From JBCCEJ01 sp039030335 (lineage in GTDB: Bacteria; Pseudomonadota; Gammaproteobacteria; HK1), in contig JBCCEJ010000118.1 in the NCBI GenBank assembly GCA_039030335.1, positions 1 to 7,287 of the forward strand: a stretch of 7,287 nucleotides of DNA, read 5' to 3'. Below are positions 1-5,842 of this stretch, one piece after another (the stretch's first letter is position 1; every line of letters starts with the position of its first letter). The position numbers and the translations under genes are program-made. The notes beneath the pieces were generated by a model. The model made no database searches and had not been told where the DNA came from. It saw only the letters and a list, made by a program, of their open reading frames with translations.

Positions 1-1
1 A

Positions 2-55
2 CGCCGACAGAACCTGCTGGCGCAGACCCGCGCGACTGAATCGGTCAACGTGTAA
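2..55 (+). CDS. C-terminal tail of an upstream gene (partial, unidentified)
   Basis: Reading frame 2 is open from the left edge to a TAA at 53-55 and encodes the 17-residue tail RRQNLLAQTRATESVNV. The next gene on the same strand starts 35 bp later, as expected within an operon, so I read this as the 3' end of a protein beginning outside the window. The tail is hydrophilic and Gln/Arg-containing and shows no family signature. It is too short to identify, and frame 3 is also open across this stretch, so the call rests mainly on the stop codon position and the gene spacing. Confidence 0.35.
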   Translation, partial: RRQNLLAQTRATESVNV

Positions 56-83
56 GCTGCCGATCGGTCAGTCGGATCGGTCA
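40..83 (+). repeat. Three copies of an 8-bp direct repeat ATCGGTCA upstream of the VanZ-like gene
   Basis: ATCGGTCA occurs at 40-47, 63-70 and 76-83, all in the same orientation. The last two copies extend to GATCGGTCA and are exactly 13 bp apart (unit GATCGGTCAGTCG). The first copy sits in the last codons of the upstream gene, the other two in the 35-bp gap before the TTG start at 91. The array could be a short binding site or a chance duplication. Function is unknown. Confidence 0.5.
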
Positions 84-90
84 TGACTCG

Positions 91-1410
91 TTGTTTCGTA
101 GTCGCACAGACCCGCTAGCACTGTTGCTTTCAGCCATCGGCGTTTTGGGCGTAGTGACGCTCTTGTTGACACACGTGCCCCCGCACTGGCGTATCGACAG
201 CGCGGAACCACTCGAAGCCGCACCCGGGGTTGATGCGGCCCCGGGTTGGCTGATGAGCCGCGGCGTCACGCGTGTAGCGGCCGAGCCGGCCCCGATCGTC
301 ACGTTCAGTGCCGGTGGCGTCGAGCGGTTCGTCTTCATTTCGCGACAGTTCGGGCTGCGTTCTTCCGATATGGGTAAACGCCCTGCCCTGGTGCGCGTGC
401 GCGTTGAAGTACGCGCCGGTGAATTGATGGGCGAAGCGCCTCACTGGCCACCGACGGGCGTCATGGTTCACAACGTTGACGAGCGCGGCAAACGTCTCTG
501 GTACTGGCCGTACATGGCGGTGGGCAGCGATGGCAGTCACGGATGGCAGCAACTCGACGGGGTGATGCCGATCGCAGCGGGAACTGATGAGTTGCGGGTG
601 CTCGCGTACGTCCTCGCGGATTCCGGTCAAGTGCAAATGCGGCGGCTGGTCGTCGAGTCGGCGGCCGAGCACGCCGGATACGCGGCGATGCGCCTGTTGG
701 TTTGGGCCGGTTGGTCGGTGCTCGCCATTGCCGCGATCGGATTCTCGTTGCGTTACCGCGCGCGGCTCTATGCCGGACTCGTGGTGCTCGGCCTGTCGAT
801 CGTGATCACGTTGGCGGGCGTCACGCCCCAGCCGCTGATGGCAGGGCTGGTCAAGAGTGTGTCCTTCACGACGCAGGACCTGTTCGCGGACGCTGGCGAA
901 CGCCTCGCCGAACTGACCGAGCCGACCGGCCCGGCAGCGTGGCCAGCCGACGACGCTTCGCCGAATCTGGTCGCGCCGTCGGAGGAAAGCGGGAACACCC
1001 TCCCGAGCGACGGCGAGCCGCACAGGCCGGACACCGTAGAGCAAGCCACCGACGATCGTCACCGCACGGCGCAGACCAGGCCCGCCGGAACGGCGCCGCC
1101 GAAGCCGGTCCGCCCGCCGCGCGTGTATTGGGAGCCGGCTTTCTCGCTCGTCGACAAGCTCGCGCATCTCGGTGCCTTTTTGCTGCTGACGCTGGTGGGT
1201 GCCTACGCCTGGCCAACGCTGCCGGCATGGAGGCTGATCGTCTGCGTCCTGGCCCTGTCGGCGAGTATTCAACTCGTCCAGCATCAGCTCATCACGCGCG
1301 AAGCAGACGCGCTGGACTTTGCCGCCGATTCTCTCGGCGTGCTGGCCGGTGCGCTGTTGCGCTACGCGACGCTCGCGGTTCGGCGTACCTACTTAAAAGC
1401 CCGGGTCTAA
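91..1410 (+). CDS. VanZ-like family membrane protein with an extra N-terminal module
   Basis: A 439-residue protein whose last ~90 residues carry the VanZ-like pattern: Asp355-Lys356-x-x-His359 leading into a membrane helix (~357-374), a second helix (~381-397) ending in Gln394 and Gln397, Arg403, then Asp409 and a Gly-rich helix (~410-428). The family is named after the teicoplanin-resistance accessory VanZ, but its biochemical role is not established and many members lie in cell-surface or exopolysaccharide loci. Before this core come a membrane helix (~8-27), a probably extracytoplasmic beta-rich domain (~40-190) and two further helices (~201-220, ~226-245). A Pro/Asp/Glu-rich hydrophilic stretch (~270-345) splits the core between its first helix and the DKxxH motif. 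The start is uncertain: an in-frame TGA lies at 37-39 and TTG at 91 is the first plausible codon, without a clear ribosome-binding site; TTG at 124 is an alternative. It probably shares an operon with the gene ending at 55. It converges on the aldolase gene with a 23-bp gap and no evident terminator. Confidence 0.75.
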   Translation: MFRSRTDPLALLLSAIGVLGVVTLLLTHVPPHWRIDSAEPLEAAPGVDAAPGWLMSRGVTRVAAEPAPIVTFSAGGVERFVFISRQFGLRSSDMGKRPALVRVRVEVRAGELMGEAPHWPPTGVMVHNVDERGKRLWYWPYMAVGSDGSHGWQQLDGVMPIAAGTDELRVLAYVLADSGQVQMRRLVVESAAEHAGYAAMRLLVWAGWSVLAIAAIGFSLRYRARLYAGLVVLGLSIVITLAGVTPQPLMAGLVKSVSFTTQDLFADAGERLAELTEPTGPAAWPADDASPNLVAPSEESGNTLPSDGEPHRPDTVEQATDDRHRTAQTRPAGTAPPKPVRPPRVYWEPAFSLVDKLAHLGAFLLLTLVGAYAWPTLPAWRLIVCVLALSASIQLVQHQLITREADALDFAADSLGVLAGALLRYATLAVRRTYLKARV

Positions 1411-1433
1411 GCGCTGAAGTCGAACTGAGGCGA

Positions 1434-2489
1434 TCAGCTCTGGCGCAGGCGCATAAGTTCTTCGAGCAGCACCTGCGCGGCTTCCTCGATGGCCGCAAGG
1501 TCAACATCTAGATGCGTGCACGCACGCAGTCGAGTGGCCGAGAATGCGCCAATATTGATGCCGCGGGCTTCCAGCGCCGCGCTCAACGCCGGCGCCGACA
1601 CGCCCGTCTTCTCAATGTCGAAGAAGACCAGATTTGTCTCCACTGCGGCCGATGCCAGTTCGACCCCATCGGCGGCCGTGATGAGGTCGGCGAACCGCCT
1701 CGCATTCGCATGATCGTCGGCGAGGCGCGCCAGATTATGTTGCAGTGCGTACACCCCGGCGGCCGCCATCATGCCCGCCTGGCGCATGGCGCCACCAATG
1801 CGCTGTTTCCACCTCCACGCGGCTTCGATGAACTCATCCGTACCGGCGAGTACACCGCCGACCGGACAACCCAGCCCTTTGCTGAGATCGATCCAGACCG
1901 AGTCGGCGAACCGGGCGAATTCGGCCATCGGCACACCGGCCGCGACCGCCGCATTGGGGAGTCGCGCGCCATCCATGTGCAACACCAGACCGCGTGTGTC
2001 GACGACATCGCGGATCGGCTGCAGATCGGTCTCGGACCAGACGGTACCCCCTGGCAGATTAGCGGACTGCTCGACTTCCACGAGGCGTGAGGCCGGCGCG
2101 TATCGATCGCCGGGGTCACGAAGCGCGGCGGTCAGCGATTCGGCCGTGTAGATGCCCCGGCTGCCAGGCAACGAATGTACTGCCGCGCCCGCGAGCGCCG
2201 CCGGCCCGCCACCTTCGAAATGCACGATATGCGCAGTCTCGTGCGCGTAGATCTCATCGCCCGCGCGGCAGTGCACGAGAATCGCGATCTCATTGCACAT
2301 CGTACCGCTCGGCAGGAACACCGCTCGCGCTTTGCCAAGGTGCTCGGCGACCTGTTCGCAAAGCGCCGATACGCTCGGGTCTGCCATGTGTTGTTCATCG
2401 CCTACAGGCGCCGAGGCGATCGCCTCGCGCATGCCTGGCGTCGGTCTGGTCTGTGTATCGCTGTACAGATTGATCCGACCTTCGATCAT
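1434..2489 (-). CDS. Threonine aldolase-type PLP enzyme (beta-eliminating lyase family)
   Basis: A 351-residue fold-type I PLP enzyme. Family reaction: retro-aldol cleavage of a beta-hydroxy-alpha-amino acid, such as L-threonine or L-allo-threonine, to glycine and an aldehyde in the cytoplasm. Visible motifs in family order are the N-terminal SDTQTRPTPGM (10-20), the GD...DPSV loop (30-40), LPSGTMCNEIAI (59-70) for cofactor phosphate contacts, Asp173 in HMDGARLPNA (171-180) for the pyridine nitrogen, and the Schiff-base Lys204 in DLSKGLGCPVGG (201-212). Length matches the family (~340-350). The segment VEQSANLPGG (139-148) replaces the commoner ENTxNxxGG, so substrate may differ from threonine; stereospecificity cannot be read from sequence. 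The ATG at 2489-2487 overlaps the amidase stop TGA (2488-2486), and GAGGG at 2503-2499, 9 nt before it, is a good ribosome-binding site inside the amidase's last codons. Translational coupling with the amidase is therefore likely. Confidence 0.9.
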   Translation of the reverse strand: MIEGRINLYSDTQTRPTPGMREAIASAPVGDEQHMADPSVSALCEQVAEHLGKARAVFLPSGTMCNEIAILVHCRAGDEIYAHETAHIVHFEGGGPAALAGAAVHSLPGSRGIYTAESLTAALRDPGDRYAPASRLVEVEQSANLPGGTVWSETDLQPIRDVVDTRGLVLHMDGARLPNAAVAAGVPMAEFARFADSVWIDLSKGLGCPVGGVLAGTDEFIEAAWRWKQRIGGAMRQAGMMAAAGVYALQHNLARLADDHANARRFADLITAADGVELASAAVETNLVFFDIEKTGVSAPALSAALEARGINIGAFSATRLRACTHLDVDLAAIEEAAQVLLEELMRLRQS

Positions 2490-3592
2490 TCGAAAATACC
2501 CTCAGGTAACAATGCGGAAACCGTGACGTTTGGCAGATCGACGATATTACTGATGCGCAAGTCGACCGCGACGCTGCAAATCACGTAGGCCTGTTCGCGG
2601 CTATAGCCGCGCTGCACCAGCAAGTCGATCATCGCGAGCAGTGCATTTTCCGCGGCCAGGGTGACGTTCTCACCATCGTTGCTGCCGTCAGCGCGAATCG
2701 GCATACCAGTGGTCGCGATTATGTTGCACGGTGCGGCCCACTGCGGCGCCAGGAAATACCCCGGGTGTGCAAACCGCGGGAATACGATGTTCTCGCGCGC
2801 CGCGCGGCCAGCGTGTAGTTGGAACCGTACATCGACCGTCGCACCCATCTCGATAGCTGTAATGCAGCACTCCGAGTCGCCTTGGGCGTAGTGCGCGTCG
2901 CCAGTCGAAAACAGCGCCCCCGGCACGGACACCGGCAGGAACAGGCGCGACCCACGGGTCAACTGTTTGATGTCCATGTTGCCGCCGTTTTCACGTGGCG
3001 GGATGGTCCTCAGTCCAGAACTCGCCGGCGCGCCTGTGGCTGGCACCGCGTCTGTCACGTCAGGACCGGGCGCAATCCCGCCCGCATCGCGAACAGCCTG
3101 CTCTCTCGCATTCCACGCGGCGACCTCCTCCAGCGACGGCGCCACCGCGGAGGTACCCATGAACGCACCTTCCGGAATGCGTACGCCAGGGACCTGCGCA
3201 GAACGGGCGAAACCGTCAGCTGCGTGCCAGTGAGCCAGGAACGGACCGCTGATGTGCTCGCGCAGAAAACCGGCGCCCGGACGGATTCGAGTCCACCCGT
3301 AGGGCTCCGCGACGATGTCGACGAATTCGACCTCCAGTAGATCTCCTGGCACGGCACCAGCCACCGCTACGGGGCCTGTTACCGGATGCGCAACCCGTGT
3401 ATCCAGGCCATCCAGATCGGCGATGGTCATGCCAGGCTGAATCTGCCCGTCCGATGCGTCCCGGGTTTCGAGTCGGATGGTCTCGCCCGGGGCAACGGTC
3501 GCGATCGGTTCAATGTCCGGGTGCCAGCGATTGTGCCCGGTATGCGGTTCGTCGCGAAGCCGCGCACCGCGATCGATACGAATGTGTTGCAT
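2486..3592 (-). CDS. Acetamidase/formamidase family amidase (FmdA-like)
   Basis: A 368-residue cytoplasmic amide hydrolase of the FmdA/AmdA family, whose members release ammonia from formamide, acetamide or other small amides. Diagnostic segments are the WNAREQ helix (160-165), RTIPPRENGGNMDI (195-208), and GDAHYAQGDSECCITAIEMG (231-250) with the conserved Asp/His/Gln/Asp/Glu residues, and a C-terminal CSVAVDLRISNIVDLPN stretch (339-355). WNARE plus PPRENGGN resembles the longer FmdA-type formamidases (~400 residues), but the linker between them is shorter here. The exact substrate is undetermined. The open frame continues upstream to 3751. I chose ATG 3592-3590 because GGAG at 3603-3600 lies 7 nt before it, the family homology begins there (MQHIRIDRG), and the upstream extension looks like noncoding sequence (Arg/Pro/Ser-rich). 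It is the first gene of a two-gene operon with the downstream aldolase and is divergent from the SDR gene. Confidence 0.9.
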   Translation of the reverse strand: MQHIRIDRGARLRDEPHTGHNRWHPDIEPIATVAPGETIRLETRDASDGQIQPGMTIADLDGLDTRVAHPVTGPVAVAGAVPGDLLEVEFVDIVAEPYGWTRIRPGAGFLREHISGPFLAHWHAADGFARSAQVPGVRIPEGAFMGTSAVAPSLEEVAAWNAREQAVRDAGGIAPGPDVTDAVPATGAPASSGLRTIPPRENGGNMDIKQLTRGSRLFLPVSVPGALFSTGDAHYAQGDSECCITAIEMGATVDVRFQLHAGRAARENIVFPRFAHPGYFLAPQWAAPCNIIATTGMPIRADGSNDGENVTLAAENALLAMIDLLVQRGYSREQAYVICSVAVDLRISNIVDLPNVTVSALLPEGIFE

Positions 3593-3599
3593 CAGGTGA

Positions 3600-3603
3600 C
3601 TCC
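3600..3603 (-). promoter_or_regulatory. Ribosome-binding site deciding the amidase start
   Basis: On the - strand GGAG is followed by TCACCTG and then the ATG at 3592, a 7-nt spacing. This selects the 368-residue start over the longer open frame to 3751, which has no comparable site that I could see. Confidence 0.6.
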
Positions 3604-3740
3604 AGACCCTTTGAGTCGGGGCGGTTGCCAGCATTCTCGCACGGCTCGGCTGCATCACAGCTGCAGGCAGCAGGCTCAATCGGCCAACCGGCCGGCACCG
3701 TCCAGACCGGCGCGATCCGGTAGTCAGGTGGCGTAAGGGC

Positions 3741-3769
3741 TTGACGACCACACCCTGCTCGCGTTGATC
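3741..3769 (+). promoter_or_regulatory. Tentative promoter for the SDR-acyl-CoA dehydrogenase operon
   Basis: TTGACG at 3741-3746 matches five of six bases of the sigma-70 -35 consensus. The only -10 candidates at suitable distance are weak: GTTGAT at 3763-3768 (16-bp spacer, 3/6) or TTGATC at 3764-3769 (17-bp spacer, 2/6). If used, transcription would start near 3775, making the upstream ATG at 3770 unusable and leaving a ~37-nt leader before ATG 3812. It may need an activator or be coincidence. Confidence 0.2.
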
Positions 3770-3811
3770 ATGTCGCGCCCATTCCCGATCAGCTACGACG
3801 GTCTTCGACGT

Positions 3812-4606
3812 ATGGATCTCGACATCGCCGGTCAGACGGCCGTAATCACTGGCGCGGCCCGCGGTATCGGACTCGCCACGGCCAGAATGTTAATGGGCGA
3901 CGGGGCCGACATCGCGATCGTCGACATCGATACCGAAGCCGCACGGTCCGCGGCCGAAACGTTGAATGCGGACAGCGCGAGCGGCGCGCGCGCGGTCGCC
4001 TTGCCAACTGATATCACCGATGAGCAGGCGGTGGCGGCGGCATTCGAAGAAGCGCGCACCGCGCTCGGACCGGTATCCATTTTGATTCACTGTGCCGCCA
4101 TCCTCGACAACAAGACCTTCGTCGATTCGGAACCAGACGACTGGCGGCGCATGATCGACGTGTGCCTTGTCGGTCCGATGCTCTGCATTCATGCCGCGCT
4201 GCCCGGCATGATCGAACAGCACTACGGGCGCATTGTGTGTATCGGATCCGATGCCGGGCGCGTCGGCCAGGCGCGTCTGTCTTACTACGCGGGCGCGAAG
4301 GGCGGCGTGATCGCGCAGTGCAAATCGATCGCCCAGGAAGTTGGCCGGCACGGCGTGACGCTGAATGTCGTCTCGCCTGGAGCTACCAACACGGAGCTGC
4401 GTCAGGCGCGCGAGCGAGAGGTCGAGGCCCGACTGGGCCCGGAACGCTATGCCGAACTGACGGGCAAGGTGCTGAAACGGTACCCGCTCGGGCGCCTGGG
4501 CGAACCCGACGACATCGCGGCCATGATCGCGTTTCTCGCGAGCGCCCGCGCCGCCTGGGTTACCGGTCAGGTGATCAGTGTGAACGGCGGCTTCGCGATG
4601 CCCTGA
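3812..4606 (+). CDS. SDR family oxidoreductase (classical short-chain dehydrogenase)
   Basis: A 264-residue NAD(P)-dependent alcohol/ketone oxidoreductase of the classical SDR family (usual length ~250). Visible are the cofactor motif TGAARGIG (13-20), Asp38 at the end of beta-strand 2 (AIVDID), which favours NAD(H) over NADP(H), Asp67 in PTDITD, and catalytic Ser146, Tyr159 and Lys163 (YAGAK) with normal 13-residue Ser-Tyr spacing. The C-terminal YPLGRLGEPDDIA (224-236) and TGQVISVNGG (251-260) are typical. Two positions deviate: the usual NNAG is HCAA (93-96), and the usual tetrad Asn in vidvN is Cys118 (MIDVCLVG). The frame is open upstream to TTG 3764, with ATG at 3770, but the family N-terminus fits ATG 3812 (MDLDIAGQTAVITG). 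No start has a strong ribosome-binding site. Context with the next gene suggests oxidation of a beta-hydroxyacyl or similar alcohol intermediate; the substrate is unknown. Confidence 0.92.
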   Translation: MDLDIAGQTAVITGAARGIGLATARMLMGDGADIAIVDIDTEAARSAAETLNADSASGARAVALPTDITDEQAVAAAFEEARTALGPVSILIHCAAILDNKTFVDSEPDDWRRMIDVCLVGPMLCIHAALPGMIEQHYGRIVCIGSDAGRVGQARLSYYAGAKGGVIAQCKSIAQEVGRHGVTLNVVSPGATNTELRQAREREVEARLGPERYAELTGKVLKRYPLGRLGEPDDIAAMIAFLASARAAWVTGQVISVNGGFAMP

Positions 4607-4645
4607 GCACCGGCAGGCAGCACATCTGACGAGGATACACACCGC

Positions 4646-5803
4646 ATGTCATTCATGCTTTCAGAAGAACAGCGTCTGGTCAGCGAGTCCATGAGACAGC
4701 TGATCGAGCGCGAGGTGGAGCCCGTGCTTGCGCAGCACGACGCCGAACAGCCGCTGCCGCAGGAACCCATGCGGCAGATACTGAAGGCACTTGCACGACA
4801 AGGTCTGACCTCTGCGCGCGTACCTGAATCGCTCGGTGGCACCGGCATGCGTATGGTCGACTTCGGCCTGTGCTTCGAGCAGTTGCCGGGACCCGTGATC
4901 TTCGCTTTGCTGAGTCAGGAGGTTACCGTCGCCCGGGTTTGCGCCGAGAGTTCTGACGAAGTCAAGGCGCGCTACCTGCAGCCCATGATCGATGTGGATG
5001 TCATCACCTGTACCGCCACGACCGAGCCGAACGTCGGTTCCGACCCGCGGAGCGTCGAGACACGCGCCGCCGAGGCAGACGGCCACTGGGTCGTCAACGG
5101 CGCCAAGATGTGGATATCGAATGCGAGCATCGCAGAGGTTGCCAATGTCACCGTCAGCATCGGCAAAGACGAGCGGGGACTCAGCAAGCTGATGCGTTTG
5201 CTGATCGACAGGCGCGAATCGCCGTTCGAAGCACGCGAGATTCCGACCCTGGGCCTACGTCAGGGGCATCTGGGCGAGATGATCTTCAACGATTGCCGCG
5301 TGCCCAAAGCCAACGTCATGGGGTCGGCCGGTGACGCGGCGCGGATCCTGACATTGACGTGGCTGGGCAACCGGCCGCTGCTCGGTATGGCCGCGGCCGG
5401 CATGGCGCAACGCGCGCTCGACCGCGCGATCGAATACGCCGGCGGGCGCACGCAGTTCGGCAAAGTCATCGCGGGCCATCAGCTCATTCAGGCGCGTCTG
5501 GTCGACATCGAAGAAGCGATACTCACCAGCCGCCTGCTGAGCCTGCATGCACTCGCCGCCATCGATGCTGGCGAGCGCGCCAACAAGCTGTCGGCGATGG
5601 CCAAACGACACGCGGTAGAGGCATGCGAGCGGGCCGTGTCGAGCGCGATGCACGTATTCGGGGCCATGGGGATCAGTCGCGAGTTGGGCCTCGAGCGCAC
5701 CTACCGCGACATTCGCATGTTGCCGATACCCGATGGCACCTACGAAGTGCTGACGCTCATCGCCGGGCGCGAAATCACAGGCATTCCCGCCTATCGAGCG
5801 TGA
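4646..5803 (+). CDS. Acyl-CoA dehydrogenase family flavoprotein
   Basis: A 385-residue FAD enzyme of the acyl-CoA dehydrogenase family, which introduces an alpha,beta double bond into acyl-CoA thioesters and passes electrons to ETF. Length is normal. The order is an N-terminal helical domain (~5-115), a central beta domain with ATTEPNVGSD (124-133) and KMWISNA (154-160) for FAD and substrate contacts, then a C-terminal helical domain with GRTQFGK (267-273), HVFGAMGISRELGLER (336-351) and YRDIRMLPIPDGTYEV (353-368). The family's catalytic Glu in the YEGT motif aligns with Asp363 (PDGT), and the alternative isovaleryl-type Glu position aligns with Asn242 (WLGNR). The true substrate and even the reaction are therefore uncertain. 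GAGGA at 4631-4635, 10 nt before the ATG, is a good ribosome-binding site. The 39-bp gap after the SDR stop indicates one operon. The gene converges on the oxygenase gene with a 39-bp gap. Confidence 0.93.
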   Translation: MSFMLSEEQRLVSESMRQLIEREVEPVLAQHDAEQPLPQEPMRQILKALARQGLTSARVPESLGGTGMRMVDFGLCFEQLPGPVIFALLSQEVTVARVCAESSDEVKARYLQPMIDVDVITCTATTEPNVGSDPRSVETRAAEADGHWVVNGAKMWISNASIAEVANVTVSIGKDERGLSKLMRLLIDRRESPFEAREIPTLGLRQGHLGEMIFNDCRVPKANVMGSAGDAARILTLTWLGNRPLLGMAAAGMAQRALDRAIEYAGGRTQFGKVIAGHQLIQARLVDIEEAILTSRLLSLHALAAIDAGERANKLSAMAKRHAVEACERAVSSAMHVFGAMGISRELGLERTYRDIRMLPIPDGTYEVLTLIAGREITGIPAYRA

Positions 5804-5842
5804 CCCGCAGGCTCGGCGGCATCCTGGTTCAACAGGGCGAAT

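Larger units (their letters stand above)
3593..3811. other. Divergent intergenic region between the amidase and SDR genes (219 bp)
   Basis: This gap should hold the promoters of both divergent operons. It contains a short inverted repeat CGGCC-AACC-GGCCG (3681-3694), overlapping the 8-bp palindrome CCGGCCGG (3688-3695), and a PstI-like/CAGCTG palindromic stretch near 3658-3672. These could be operator sites, but short GC palindromes are common in DNA of this composition. I found no convincing -35/-10 pair for the amidase direction. Open frames crossing the gap show no family resemblance. Confidence 0.4.

Noticed and set aside
130..1284. A 384-codon open frame on the - strand opposite the VanZ-like gene.
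   Set aside because: It is rich in Arg, His and Gln with no membrane or family pattern, as expected of an antisense shadow of a high-GC gene. The + strand frame has clear membrane helices and VanZ motifs.
702..1511. A 269-codon + strand open frame overlapping the VanZ-like gene in another frame.
   Set aside because: Arg/Ala/Gly-rich low-complexity translation without motifs, and it runs on into the antisense of the aldolase gene. This is a composition artefact.
3593..3751. An N-terminal extension of the amidase giving a 421-residue protein.
   Set aside because: The extension lacks homology-like character and the GGAG site 7 nt before ATG 3592 points to the shorter start.
3764..3811. Longer SDR starts at TTG 3764 or ATG 3770.
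   Set aside because: The extra residues precede the normal SDR N-terminus, no ribosome-binding site supports them, and they overlap the possible promoter.
3890..4642. A 250-codon - strand open frame opposite the SDR gene.
   Set aside because: Antisense shadow: the + strand encodes an intact SDR with all core motifs across the same interval.
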